Source: Nanobdellota archaeon (lineage in GTDB: Archaea > Nanobdellota > Nanobdellia > Woesearchaeales > GW2011-AR4). Taken from it: 41,761 bases of DNA. The notes under the pieces are model-generated. The model did not search any database, was not told where the DNA came from, and was given only the letters and a program-made list of their open reading frames with translations. Each line of letters begins with the position of its first letter. Position 1 is the stretch's first letter. The stretch lies in NCBI GenBank assembly GCA_022565235.1, contig JADFJW010000003.1:1-41761 (forward strand). The letters are read 5' to 3'. Shown here one piece after another: positions 16,167-24,435 of this stretch. The position numbers and the translations under genes were made by a program.

Positions 16167-16430
16167 TCACTTCTTACCCTTTTTTTGCTCAAGTAACTCA
16201 ACCATTTTTTCCGTTTCAATAAGATGTTTCTTTGAAATATCCACGGCAAGGCTTAATGATACGAACAAAACCATAAGCATAAGCCAGTTAAATATTGCTA
16301 TTATCATCAACCAGCTGATCTTGGCCTCTGCACTATAAACCTGGTTTATGAGATTAAAACCCAGAACAGCAACACCTATACCTACAATCAAAAGAACTAT
16401 TTCAAAAGTACTGATTCTTGTTTTAGCCAT
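16167..16430 (-). CDS. Small two-helix membrane protein
   Basis: It has 87 residues with two strong hydrophobic stretches (about 10-27 and 36-60) and a charged, Lys-ending tail. There is a conserved-looking N-W-L-M-L-M region but no motif I can assign. Convergent with coaBC (12-nt gap) and divergent from uS12. Function unknown. The amphipathic C-terminal helix suggests a cytosolic partner or oligomerisation. Confidence 0.65.
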   Translation of the reverse strand: MAKTRISTFEIVLLIVGIGVAVLGFNLINQVYSAEAKISWLMIIAIFNWLMLMVLFVSLSLAVDISKKHLIETEKMVELLEQKKGKK

Positions 16431-16505
16431 ATTTCCTCTTCAACCATATTCTTAACCATAATATTTAAAAGTTTGCTTTTTTAATCAAACAACCAATACA
16501 TAACA

Positions 16506-16513
16506 TTTAAAAA
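16506..16513 (+). promoter_or_regulatory. TATA box of the uS12-uS7 operon
   Basis: TTTAAAAA is centred about 27 nt before ATG 16537. The short leader contains GGGT but no clear SD. Confidence 0.55.
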
Positions 16514-16536
16514 CAAATATAATTTTCGGGTATTTA

Positions 16537-16974
16537 ATGGCAAAGAAAAGTCGAGGAATAAATGCGGGCAAGAAGCTTAAAGCTAGAAGGCATAAAAGCA
16601 GATATGCTGATAAATGGTTTGTAAGGCGTGTAAGGCGTTTAAAGGCAAAATCTGACCCCTTAGAAGGTTCTTCCCAGGCAGAAGGCATCGTTTTGGAGAA
16701 AGTGCAGCTGGAAGCCAAACAGCCAAACTCTGCAATGAGAAAATGTGTAAGGATACAGTTAATCAAGAATAGTAAGCAAGTAACTGCATTCTGTCCTGGA
16801 GATGGCGCAATAAAGCTGATTGACGAGCACGACAAGGTTATGGTGGAGTGCATAGGGGGAGCAATGGGCAAGAGTAAAGGTGACATACCGGGTGTAAGGT
16901 GGCAGGTAATTAAGGTAAATGATCAAAGTTTAAATGCTTTATTAAGGGGCATAATAGAAAAGGCAAGGAAATAA
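16537..16974 (+). CDS. rps12: Small ribosomal subunit protein uS12
   Basis: The decoding-centre protein of the 30S subunit. Archaeal/eukaryal type of 145 residues. It has the conserved [15 protein letters not shown] block, P-G-D-G-A in the loop that faces the A site, and I-P-G-V-R-W near the end. uS7 follows after one base, as in the archaeal str operon. The usual neighbours L30e and NusA upstream are missing; the gene before it is an unrelated membrane protein on the other strand. Confidence 0.97.
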   Translation: MAKKSRGINAGKKLKARRHKSRYADKWFVRRVRRLKAKSDPLEGSSQAEGIVLEKVQLEAKQPNSAMRKCVRIQLIKNSKQVTAFCPGDGAIKLIDEHDKVMVECIGGAMGKSKGDIPGVRWQVIKVNDQSLNALLRGIIEKARK

Positions 16975-16975
16975 G

Positions 16976-17578
16976 ATGGCATTACAAATTCTAGCTTTTA
17001 ACAGATGGTCTGTAGAAGGGATTAATGTAGACGATCCTGGATTAAAGAATTACATTACTTTAGTGCCAAGAATTGTCCCTAAAACCGGAGCTAGATATGC
17101 AAAAAGCCGTTTTCACAGGAGCAAGATTTTCATAGTTGAACGATTAATAAATAAGATCATGATACCCGGGCATAAGGGCAAAAAGCACACCCATTCAAGC
17201 TCAAACACAACCGGAAAAGCGAATAAGGCTTTTTCCATTGTGGAAAATGTTTTTAGCCAAATAGAAAAACAGACAAAGGAGAATCCAATCAAGGTTTTTG
17301 TAAAAGCTTTGGAAAATGCTTCTCAAAGAGAAGAGATAATCACTATCGAGTACGGCGGCGCAAGGTATCCGAAAGCAGTTGAATGCGCGCCTCAAAGGCG
17401 CATTGACATCGCTTTAAGGAATTTTACACAAGGAGCTTACCAAAAATCCTTCAATTCAAAAAAATCAATAGAAGATACGCTTTCAGAGGAAATAATCAAT
17501 GCTTACAGATTAAATGCCGCTTCTAATGCAATTTCCAAGAAATTAGAAGTAGAAAGGCAAGCTGACGCTTCTAGATAA
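16976..17578 (+). CDS. rps7: Small ribosomal subunit protein uS7
   Basis: Organises the 3' major domain of 16S rRNA. Archaeal-length 200 residues. It contains K-x-x-V-E-R-L-I-N-K-I-M, N-P-I-K-V-F-V-K-A-L-E-N-A-S-Q-R-E-E, and the R-R-I-D-I-A-L-R-N-F block followed by A-Y-x-x-S-F-N-S-K-K-S-I-E. ATG one base after the uS12 stop, so translation is coupled. EF-2 and EF-1alpha, which follow S7 in many archaea, are absent here; the next gene is a convergent MscS channel. Confidence 0.97.
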   Translation: MALQILAFNRWSVEGINVDDPGLKNYITLVPRIVPKTGARYAKSRFHRSKIFIVERLINKIMIPGHKGKKHTHSSSNTTGKANKAFSIVENVFSQIEKQTKENPIKVFVKALENASQREEIITIEYGGARYPKAVECAPQRRIDIALRNFTQGAYQKSFNSKKSIEDTLSEEIINAYRLNAASNAISKKLEVERQADASR

Positions 17579-17627
17579 ATTTTGATTATTTTGATATTGA
17601 TTTTCCATAAGGACACAATAACATTTT

Positions 17628-18695
17628 TTAAGTAATTTTATTCAAATAAATTGTTTGCGTTGGGAATGCAAATACAATTCCTTCTTTTTCAAATCTTTCC
17701 TTAAGAGCAAAGTTTATTTCTTGCTGTGTGTCCATATATGTTAGATAATCGGGTTTGTTAACATAATAAACCACTTCAAAATTCAGGCTAAAGTCACCGA
17801 ATTGTTTGAAATGGACCCTATCAAGGTCTGCAATCTTTATTTTATCTAAAATTTCTTTTACAATGCTCGAAATCTTTTTAAGTTGTTTTAGTTTAGTACC
17901 ATATTCAACGCCAAACGTAAAGGATATTCTTCTGCGTTCCATCTTTTTATAATTGTTTACTCTTGTCTCTGTAAGTTCCTTGTTTGAGATAATGAGTTCC
18001 TGGCCCTGCAGAGTTTGAATTCTTGTTGTCTTAATGCCTATGTGCTTTACTGTACCTAAATCATCTCCAACTATAATAAAATCGCCTATTCTAAAAGGCT
18101 TATCGAAATATATTGAAAAAGATGCAAAAACATCACTTAATATGTTTTGCATAGCAAAGGCAATTGCTAGTCCTCCAATACCTAATCCAGCAGCTAATGC
18201 AGAAACATTATACCCAAAATTTGATAAAATAATTATTACAGCTACAGCCCATAACACACCCTTAATTATTTTATTTAGAATACCAATTATATGGGCATCA
18301 AATTTTCCTTCTTCCTGCCCTTTTTGTTTTATTTTATTTACACCAAAATCAATAATACCCTGAATAAATTTAACAGCATAATAAGTAACAAAAATTATGG
18401 CTATAAAATTAAAAGCCTTCTGTATAAAATCTGGCAACGTTACAAATTTTAAAGAAATAACTAATGAGATAATAACATAAAAAGGCCAACGTATATCATT
18501 TACGGATTTAATCAACAAATCATCAAATTCAGTTTTTGTTTTTTCTGCTAATTTTTTTAGTCTATGGATTATAACACCTTTAAAAATTACCAGCGCAATA
18601 ATAAATATTATAAAACTAGCTGTAGCCATTAAATAATCTATACCACTATTATTCCCCACAGAATAATTTAAAAGATCTGTAAAAGTCAATGCCAT
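17628..18695 (-). CDS. MscS-family mechanosensitive ion channel
   Basis: It releases solutes under osmotic downshift. About four to five hydrophobic helices occupy residues 15-190. The pore-lining helix is Gly/Ala-rich, S-A-L-A-A-G-L-G-I-G-G-L-A-I-A-F-A-M-Q, followed by the beta domain D-F-I-I-V-G-D-D-L-G-T-V-K-H-I-G-I-K-T-T-R and the family signature I-I-S-N-K-E-L. The 355-residue size is slightly larger than E. coli MscS (286) because of extra N-terminal helices. Convergent with uS7. Confidence 0.93.
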   Translation of the reverse strand: MALTFTDLLNYSVGNNSGIDYLMATASFIIFIIALVIFKGVIIHRLKKLAEKTKTEFDDLLIKSVNDIRWPFYVIISLVISLKFVTLPDFIQKAFNFIAIIFVTYYAVKFIQGIIDFGVNKIKQKGQEEGKFDAHIIGILNKIIKGVLWAVAVIIILSNFGYNVSALAAGLGIGGLAIAFAMQNILSDVFASFSIYFDKPFRIGDFIIVGDDLGTVKHIGIKTTRIQTLQGQELIISNKELTETRVNNYKKMERRRISFTFGVEYGTKLKQLKKISSIVKEILDKIKIADLDRVHFKQFGDFSLNFEVVYYVNKPDYLTYMDTQQEINFALKERFEKEGIVFAFPTQTIYLNKIT

Positions 18696-18745
18696 GAACT
18701 AATTTCCAGTTACTATTAGTTTATAAATTTTATTAAAAATGCAAA

Positions 18746-20725
18746 CTATCTAATCTTACCATTTTTAACCTTCTCAACAGAAACAGCTTCTTTGTCTGTC
18801 TTTAATTCCAAGTCATTGAATAGGACTTTTCCTTCTTTCACCTCAATCTTTATTTTCTGGAAATTGTCAAAACTTAATCCTTTGCTGGAATTTTTTAGAT
18901 TTCCTGCTTTAACCTCATCCCCCGGTTTTGAATCCTTAACAGTCAATACTCCTACGGTTCCATTATCCTCCCCTGCCAATAACATTCCCTGGCTTTCTAT
19001 ACCCCTTAACTTAGCATGCTTTAAGTTCGTTATAACAATTATTTTTTTATTTTTCAATTGATCTTTGGAATAATGTCCCTTAAGGCCAGCAACCAATTGC
19101 CTTTTCTCTTTTCCAAGATTAATCTGCAGTACATATAGCCTATCAGCATCCGGATGATCCTTAACTTCAACTATTTCTGCAACTTTCAGATTTAGCGGAA
19201 AAAATTCTTCCTCGCTTTCCTCAATCTTCTTGACTAGAATCTCCTGTTTTCCGATCTTATGGTTCTTTAGATCAAAACCAAGGTCTTTCCATCTTAAATT
19301 CTTTAAATTTAGTTGTTTTTGCAGGTTTTCGGAGAATTGCGGCAATATGGGTTGTGTTAGAATACCAAGATTTCTTGCGATATTGATGCATAATCCGCAG
19401 ATTTCTTGCACTTTATCTTTATCATTCTTGATCAAAGCCCAAGGCTCATTTTTCTGGAAATATCTATTCCCTATATCTGATATCAATAATATTTCATTAA
19501 CAACTTCATTAAAATTAAAATTTTCATAGCCTTCTTTTATTTTTTTTACTTTCTTATTTATCTCATCTATTATCTTTTTGTCATTATCTATTGTTTTTAT
19601 CTTTCCATTGAAATTCTTATTGACAAAACTTATTATCCTGTAGCAGAAATTCCCAAGATTCCCGACTAATTCGTTGTTTATTCTTTCTATTACCAGATTT
19701 TCAGAATACTCCCCATCACCATCAATGGGCATAGCTCCGACTATATAAAACCTGAATGGATCAACACCATACTTTTCTATCTGCTCAAATGGCTCAACTA
19801 CATTGCCCGTGGATTTGCTCATTTTTGCCCCTTTTGATAATATGAATCCGTGGACAAATAATTGCTTAGGCAGCGCAATTTTCGCAGACAGCAGCATAGC
19901 AGGCCAGAAAGCAGCATGAAACCGTATTATGTCTTTTCCGATAATGTGGATATCTGCTGGCCATATCTGCTTGAATTTTTTTTTATCTTTTCCGTAGCCT
20001 ATGCCAGTTATATAATTTGACAAAGCATCGCACCATACATACATCACCTGCGTGTTATCTCCTGGAACTGGGATGCCCCATGGCAATGATTTTTTAGGCC
20101 TTGAAAAGCTGATGTCTTTGGCATCTTTCAGGAAAGATAAAATTTCATTTTTTCTTATCTCTGGGAAAACTTTATACTCGTCAGATTTTATTCTTTTTGC
20201 GACCTCTTCCTTGTATTTAGAGAGTTTAAAAAAGTAGTTTTCTTCTTCAATTACCTCAATTTCTCTTGTTGGGTGATCAGCACATTTTCCGTTTTCAAGA
20301 TCTTTTCCTGTTTTAAATGACTCACAACCTGTGCAATACAGCCCTTTGTAGTTTTTCTTGTAGATATCCCCTGCTTTAACTAGTTCTTTCCATAGTTTTA
20401 TAGCGCCGGGATAATGAATTTTCTTATCAGAAGTCCTTATGAAATAATCATTAGAGATATTTAATTTTTTGTATAAGTCCTTGAAAATTTTGACGTTTGC
20501 ATCAAGAAAATCCTTAATGTCTTTCCCCTCTTTTTGAGCGGTTTGCCAGTTCTTATTCCCATGCTCATCCGTACCGGTCTGGAAAAATACATCTTTTCCC
20601 AATGATCTATAGAAACGCGCAATAACATCTGCTTGTACGATCTCCAGAGCATGGCCTAGATGAGGCACCGAATTTGGATATGCAATAGCTGTAGTTATGT
20701 AAAATTTCTTAGTTAGTTTAACCAC
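18746..20725 (-). CDS. metG: Methionyl-tRNA synthetase with C-terminal tRNA-binding domain, bacterial type
   Basis: Charges tRNA-Met. Class I signatures are H22-L-G-H25 and K301-M-S-K-S305. A single zinc knuckle C131-x-x-C134...C148-x-x-H151 is the pattern of Thermus/Bacillus-type MetRS, unlike the double-knuckle form common in archaea. T-D-E-H-G and D-P-F-R-F-Y are also present. Residues about 550-650 form an EMAPII/Trbp111-like OB fold: L-K-V-A-E-I-V-E-V-K-D-H-P-D-A-D-R-L-Y and Q-L-V-A-G-L-K. Total 659 is as expected. Last gene of a leftward group that starts with the PLP-enzyme gene. Confidence 0.95.
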   Translation of the reverse strand: MVKLTKKFYITTAIAYPNSVPHLGHALEIVQADVIARFYRSLGKDVFFQTGTDEHGNKNWQTAQKEGKDIKDFLDANVKIFKDLYKKLNISNDYFIRTSDKKIHYPGAIKLWKELVKAGDIYKKNYKGLYCTGCESFKTGKDLENGKCADHPTREIEVIEEENYFFKLSKYKEEVAKRIKSDEYKVFPEIRKNEILSFLKDAKDISFSRPKKSLPWGIPVPGDNTQVMYVWCDALSNYITGIGYGKDKKKFKQIWPADIHIIGKDIIRFHAAFWPAMLLSAKIALPKQLFVHGFILSKGAKMSKSTGNVVEPFEQIEKYGVDPFRFYIVGAMPIDGDGEYSENLVIERINNELVGNLGNFCYRIISFVNKNFNGKIKTIDNDKKIIDEINKKVKKIKEGYENFNFNEVVNEILLISDIGNRYFQKNEPWALIKNDKDKVQEICGLCINIARNLGILTQPILPQFSENLQKQLNLKNLRWKDLGFDLKNHKIGKQEILVKKIEESEEEFFPLNLKVAEIVEVKDHPDADRLYVLQINLGKEKRQLVAGLKGHYSKDQLKNKKIIVITNLKHAKLRGIESQGMLLAGEDNGTVGVLTVKDSKPGDEVKAGNLKNSSKGLSFDNFQKIKIEVKEGKVLFNDLELKTDKEAVSVEKVKNGKIR

Positions 20726-20788
20726 TTATAGAAATAGAAAAAGTTTAGGTTTAAAAAGATTATTATTAATCCGGTATGTCAATAACCT

Positions 20789-21190
20789 TTATTTCTTCTT
20801 CTTGCTCTTCTTCATCTTCTTAGTAATCCCTATCTTCTTGTTGCATTTGCCGCATTCAAATACATAAGAAGGAACTCCTTCAAAAGTTTTTCTTGCATAT
20901 TCTGTTGTGGCTTCTCCTTCATTCCCGCAATGAGGGCATTTATACTGGATTTCTACTTTTAATTTAGACTCAGTTTCTTCATTTGGCTCTTGATATTTAC
21001 ACTTAGAGCATTCATAAACATCAGCTTTCTTGTCTACTTTACCATTTTTTTTGATTGGTTTTCCTACTGTAGGAGTATTGCACTTTGGACAGGTTCCCCT
21101 GTAGACCCATGCTGTTGCAAAGCCTTCTCCAATAGACCTGTTTGTAAAGTAAAGGCATTCTTCCATGCTGTTTGGTTTCTTTAAAGCCAT
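20789..21190 (-). CDS. Double zinc-ribbon protein
   Basis: Two ribbons are visible: C-P-K-C (34-37) with C-S-K-C, and C-P-H-C (about 84-87) with C-G-K-C. The first is interrupted by a basic loop. The tail is Lys-rich. Such small zinc-ribbon proteins usually bind nucleic acid or ribosomes, but no named family was recognised. One base separates it from the upstream lipoprotein gene and 63 nt from metG, so co-transcription is likely. Confidence 0.75.
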   Translation of the reverse strand: MALKKPNSMEECLYFTNRSIGEGFATAWVYRGTCPKCNTPTVGKPIKKNGKVDKKADVYECSKCKYQEPNEETESKLKVEIQYKCPHCGNEGEATTEYARKTFEGVPSYVFECGKCNKKIGITKKMKKSKKKK

Positions 21191-21191
21191 T

Positions 21192-21782
21192 TTAAATAGT
21201 TATATTGAGCTCTTTTATCTGCTCTTTGCAAAAACCCCTGATAATTTTTGAGTCTCTTACTGCTTTGTCTTCAACTTGTTGATATGCTGCATTAAGGAAA
21301 ATTACATCTATTTGCGTCAGATTTACGCTTTTTGCTTCATTAGGAAATTCGTCTACAAGCAGTTGTAGGGCTTCCAAGGACTCATAGCCTTTATAGGCTG
21401 AACTGTTCCTTATTTTTGACGAATTAAGAATGCGGGCAGAGCCTTTTCTGCACCCAAAGCCCCAGTCAGTTGTGCTTCCCCTGCCCCATTGCCACCCTTC
21501 TATATGCAGCTTTTCTGCTTCCAGGCTTTTTATTCTGAAATCCAGCAAATATTCAAGAGCTTTCGTAGTGTCCTCATTAGCAACTCCAAATCCTACCAGC
21601 TGCACAAGAAGCTCATCTATCTGCTCTTCAGAACCGGGAATAGATTTCATGTTAGTGTCAAATTTATCATCTATTTCATTTATTCTCTTAACTCCTTTTT
21701 TGAAAGAAGCATCTATGAGGCTGGTGCATCCATATAGGATTACCAAAAGGAATAAAATGCCAAAAATTATTGTTTTATTCAA
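21192..21782 (-). CDS. Putative lipoprotein of unknown function
   Basis: The N-terminus M-N-K-T-I-I-F-G-I-L-F-L-L-V-I-L-Y-G-C19 is a lipobox-type signal, with lipidation expected on C19. The remaining about 175 residues are mostly helical and acidic, with a W-Q-W-G-R-G-S-T-T-D-W-G-F-G-C-R-K-G segment that stands out. No known domain was seen. The start overlaps the end of the PLP-enzyme gene by 8 bases, so the two are translationally coupled. Confidence 0.7.
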   Translation of the reverse strand: MNKTIIFGILFLLVILYGCTSLIDASFKKGVKRINEIDDKFDTNMKSIPGSEEQIDELLVQLVGFGVANEDTTKALEYLLDFRIKSLEAEKLHIEGWQWGRGSTTDWGFGCRKGSARILNSSKIRNSSAYKGYESLEALQLLVDEFPNEAKSVNLTQIDVIFLNAAYQQVEDKAVRDSKIIRGFCKEQIKELNITI

Positions 21783-22587
21783 GTCTCTTCACCTCAATAC
21801 TTATTGCATTCTCGTTAACCCTTATAAATCTTGGGCATTCGACAAACTCATATTTATTCTTTTCGCAATAATCAATCATCCTGTTTTTTTCCTCTTCACT
21901 GCCAAACCCTATTATGACGTTGATGCCATTCCTGTTTTTATGTAGGATGTTTAATTTTTTTAGATCACTTTTAATTTTTCCATTTATTTTTTCAAAGAAA
22001 TCATACCTGCTTTTTAAATCTGTCAGTTTTTTATATAAAGCGCTATAATATCCCTTCTCAAATGTTAGATTTTCTAAATATTTTTTATCTTCTGATGTAC
22101 TGCTATTAATTGAAATAAAGCCGCCATACTCCAGATTAACTGGCTTCCATTTACCAAAGCTGCACACAATTATATCTGCATAACCTCCATGATAAAAATC
22201 GGATCCAATGCACCCGGTAACATCTAAGATGACCATAACCCCCTTATCTTTACAAATTTCATAAATCTCTTTTACAGGCTGCTCAGCATAATACCCGGCC
22301 GGATTTGAATAGATTATCGTAGACATATCCTTTGCATCTTCCTTCAAAGACTTCAGGTCTATCACTCCCATATCGGTTTTTAAATTTTTTACCTCAAGTT
22401 TCAGCTTATTCGCGTACTGAGAGTAAGTTATCCATCCGCCTTGGTCGGGAATCAATATTCTTCCATCAGGATATTTTTCCTTTACTATCCTCAAAGCTGT
22501 TAAAATAGCCTTGTTGCCCCTTTCAGCCAGAAAAACATTATCCTGTTTAGTATATCCTTTAAGAATATCAATTATTTTATTTTCCAT
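21775..22587 (-). CDS. PLP-dependent fold-type I enzyme, DegT/aminotransferase-like, short form
   Basis: The large domain is recognisable: N-x-x-A-I-L-T-A-L-R-I-V near the start, I-Y-S-N-P-A-G-Y-Y, cofactor Asp in V-I-L-D122-V-T-G-C-I-G-S-D, and a candidate Schiff-base Lys in C-S-F-G-K146-W-K-P-V-N followed by E-Y-G-G-F-I. At 270 residues it is about 100 shorter than DegT/DnrJ/EryC1 or aspartate-aminotransferase-like enzymes; the C-terminal small domain is compact. Substrate unknown, perhaps a sugar or amino acid. It leads a group with the lipoprotein, zinc-ribbon and metG genes and is divergent from a methyltransferase. Confidence 0.72.
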   Translation of the reverse strand: MENKIIDILKGYTKQDNVFLAERGNKAILTALRIVKEKYPDGRILIPDQGGWITYSQYANKLKLEVKNLKTDMGVIDLKSLKEDAKDMSTIIYSNPAGYYAEQPVKEIYEICKDKGVMVILDVTGCIGSDFYHGGYADIIVCSFGKWKPVNLEYGGFISINSSTSEDKKYLENLTFEKGYYSALYKKLTDLKSRYDFFEKINGKIKSDLKKLNILHKNRNGINVIIGFGSEEEKNRMIDYCEKNKYEFVECPRFIRVNENAISIEVKRLE

Positions 22588-22673
22588 TACCTGAAGAATT
22601 TTATCTGGATATTTAAATGATTACAATTTATAATAACAAAACTAATATAAATAATGGCCTTTTTCAGATATAT

Positions 22674-23168
22674 ATGCAATTTTACAGTTCAATAGCAAAA
22701 GGCTATGATGAGCTTTATTCAGAAGAGCAGCAAATCAAGCATAGGATAATAAAAGAGAACCTAAAGATCAAGAATTCTGATTTTCTCCTTGATGTAGGAT
22801 GCGGAACCGGATTATTGGATTTTAATTGCAATGTTATCGGGTTAGATCCATCATTGGATCTCCTAATGCAAAATAATCCTTTGGGTCATATCGAAAATAA
22901 AATAGTGGCTCGTGCCGAAAATATGCCGTTTAAGGACAATTCATTCGATAAGGTAATATCGGTGACATCTATGCACAATTTCGACAGTATAGGCAAGGGA
23001 ATCCAGGAGATAAAACGAGTAGGTAAAAATGAGTTCGCCTTCAGCATCTTGAAAAAAACGAAGAATTTTGATTTAATTGAAGAGAAAATAAAAAATAATT
23101 TTAATATCCGAAAAATAATTGATGGTAAAAAGGACTGGATTTTTATTTGTAGTAAGATTTTTAAATAA
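22674..23168 (+). CDS. Small class I SAM-dependent methyltransferase
   Basis: It starts M-Q-F-Y-S-S-I-A-K-G-Y-D-E-L-Y, the usual entry of Methyltransf_11-type enzymes, so the ATG at 22674 is preferred over an in-frame ATG at 22617. Motif I is L-L-D-V-G-C-G-T-G, followed by N-V-I-G-L-D-P-S and the M-P-F-K-D-N-S-F-D-K-V block. Length is only 164 residues: the loop after motif I is short and the C-terminal beta strands are minimal. Its target is unknown. The TTTTTAAATA at its stop codon is the likely promoter of the tRNA-Tyr that follows. Confidence 0.8.
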   Translation: MQFYSSIAKGYDELYSEEQQIKHRIIKENLKIKNSDFLLDVGCGTGLLDFNCNVIGLDPSLDLLMQNNPLGHIENKIVARAENMPFKDNSFDKVISVTSMHNFDSIGKGIQEIKRVGKNEFAFSILKKTKNFDLIEEKIKNNFNIRKIIDGKKDWIFICSKIFK

Positions 23169-23224
23169 CTGATTACTTTCTAAATATACCCCACCTAGCT
23201 CAACGGTAGAGTGTTCGGCTGTAG

Positions 23225-23281
23225 GTAAAATCCACTATTCGACTAAGCTTTATGCTAATGGATGAAGAATAGATAGCTGAT
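23225..23281 (+). other. tRNA-Tyr intron 1, position 37/38
   Basis: A 57-nt insertion directly after G37, the commonest archaeal intron site and common in tRNA-Tyr. An internal CTATTC/GAATAG helix (23235-23240 with 23267-23272) is present. A textbook bulge-helix-bulge is not obvious, so boundaries could shift by one or two bases. Confidence 0.75.
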
Positions 23282-23303
23282 CCCGAAAGGTTGCTGGTTC
23301 AAA

Positions 23304-23379
23304 ACAGCTTTTTTGCTTCCGCAAAAAACCTGGGAAAAACAGGGATTTTGCTACGCAAAATCAAAAAAGCTGATGAAAG
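23304..23379 (+). other. tRNA-Tyr intron 2, T-loop position 59/60
   Basis: A 76-nt insertion. Exon TTCA (23298-23301) pairs with intron TGAA (23374-23377), giving a 4-bp central helix. The 3-nt bulges AA^A (23302-23304) and AG^T (23378-23380) flank it, with one extra unpaired A (23373). Cutting after the second bulge base restores TTCAAAT. Inside, CAGCTTTTTT can pair with AAAAAAGCTG, or instead form the hairpin 23309-23328. GATTTTGC-TAC-GCAAAATC (23344-23362) is another perfect hairpin. Confidence 0.8.
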
Positions 23380-23402
23380 TCCGGCGGTGGGGATCAATTC
23401 TT

Positions 23403-24431
23403 TTAAGTAATCAGCCCAGAGAAAACAAAACCTAAAACATTCATAAAGATAAAATACATGGTCAAAGAACCGATCAAAAAAATTGGTATATACTTTAAAC
23501 CGCTTTTAATATTGCCTTTTTCTACAGTAGAGACAATAAGCGAAGAGAAGAATGATATTACCACTAAAGACAATATTGAGAACATTTTGAAATTATTAGG
23601 ATCTACAGAGACCTGGGTAATAGTTAAGGGCAAAGTTCCTACAGTGCTCGTTGCAGCCGCAACTCGGGATACAAAACCAAGGATAACTATCAAAAGATGG
23701 AATGATAAAGAGAAAAGCAAAGGCGCAATAACAATTACTATCGCCCCTATAAAGATAGTGTAGCCTACAGCTGAAGCGGATATTTCTTCCTTCAGGACTT
23801 TCACTTCCCTGATATTTTCAACTATCCGGTCTATCAAGTCGGCTATTTGGCCTCCGCCTTCAATCTCGCTTATCATCAGGTCAATCGTCCTTTTCAGCAT
23901 CGGGCTGTCGTATTTCTGTCCAAGTTCGGATAATGCCTTGCCAACTTCATGGCCGGTCATTACTTTTTTTGACACCTCTGCCATCTCATTTGCCAGTACA
24001 TCAAATCTTGGATTGATAGATCCAAGCAAAGCATTCTCAAATGACATGCCCCCTTTTAAATTAGACGATACAACCTGCAAAAATTCCGGCAACATTTCCT
24101 CCATTTTCTTTGTCCTGAAGAATATCTGCAAATCCACATAAAAATAAATCACCAGAATGATAAAAGTTGCCAGCAGGGTCTGAATTACAAACCAGGATAG
24201 TGCAGATGCAGCTAACACAATCAACTGGGAGTATTGCAGAAGAAAGGGGTATACAAAGAGCAGATAGATAATTGCAGTTATGAGCGTTGTAAGGTAAAAT
24301 AATGCCCCAAAGAATTTGTAAGGGACGCGCGGAATGCCTGCTTTTAGCAGAAACATCCTTAAATGAGGTATAGCCCTTTTTGGCACGAATGCTTTGCCGA
24401 ATTCTTCCAAAAATATGATTCTAAATGCCAT
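23403..24431 (-). CDS. Type II secretion F-domain membrane protein (TadC/FlaJ-like), platform subunit 2
   Basis: Third gene of the motor operon. The T2SSF region is seen around residues 110-250: R-T-K-K-M-E-E-M-L-P-E-F-L-Q-V-V-S-S-N-L-K-G-G-M-S-F-E-N-A-L, then G-H-E-V-G-K-A-L-S-E-L-G-Q-K-Y-D-S-P, then E-I-E-G-G-G-Q-I-A-D-L-I-D. About five to six membrane helices lie at both ends. These proteins sit in the membrane above the hexameric ATPase and drive extension of pilus or archaellum subunits. It starts 4 nt after the previous platform gene; convergent with tRNA-Tyr. Confidence 0.88.
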   Translation of the reverse strand: MAFRIIFLEEFGKAFVPKRAIPHLRMFLLKAGIPRVPYKFFGALFYLTTLITAIIYLLFVYPFLLQYSQLIVLAASALSWFVIQTLLATFIILVIYFYVDLQIFFRTKKMEEMLPEFLQVVSSNLKGGMSFENALLGSINPRFDVLANEMAEVSKKVMTGHEVGKALSELGQKYDSPMLKRTIDLMISEIEGGGQIADLIDRIVENIREVKVLKEEISASAVGYTIFIGAIVIVIAPLLFSLSFHLLIVILGFVSRVAAATSTVGTLPLTITQVSVDPNNFKMFSILSLVVISFFSSLIVSTVEKGNIKSGLKYIPIFLIGSLTMYFIFMNVLGFVFSGLIT

Positions 24432-24435
24432 TTTC

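Larger units (their letters stand above)
23189..23393 (+). tRNA. tRNA-Tyr (anticodon GTA) with an anticodon-loop intron and a T-loop intron
   Basis: Acceptor CCCCACC (23189-23195) pairs with GGTGGGG (23386-23392), with A73 at 23393. The C1:G72 pair is the archaeal/eukaryal TyrRS identity element. D arm 23198-23212 has GG in the loop. The anticodon stem is TTCGG (23214-23218) with CCGAA (23283-23287), and the anticodon GTA is at 23221-23223. Variable loop AGGTT. T stem GCTGG (23293-23297) pairs with CCGGC (23381-23385). The anticodon intron is about 23225-23281, and the T-loop intron about 23304-23379. Exons total 72 nt and give the T-loop TTCAAAT. A TATA-like TTTTTAAATA about 26 nt upstream overlaps the stop of the preceding gene. 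Covariance searches tuned to normal tRNAs may miss this gene because the T-loop is split. Confidence 0.9.

Noticed and set aside
23371-23380. CTGATGA...GAAA near the tRNA-Tyr T-loop junction as a hammerhead ribozyme core or C box
   Set aside because: There is no stem II between the two elements and no cleavage-site arrangement. The tRNA-Gly copy reads CGATGA, so the shared part is better explained by the splice-junction helix.
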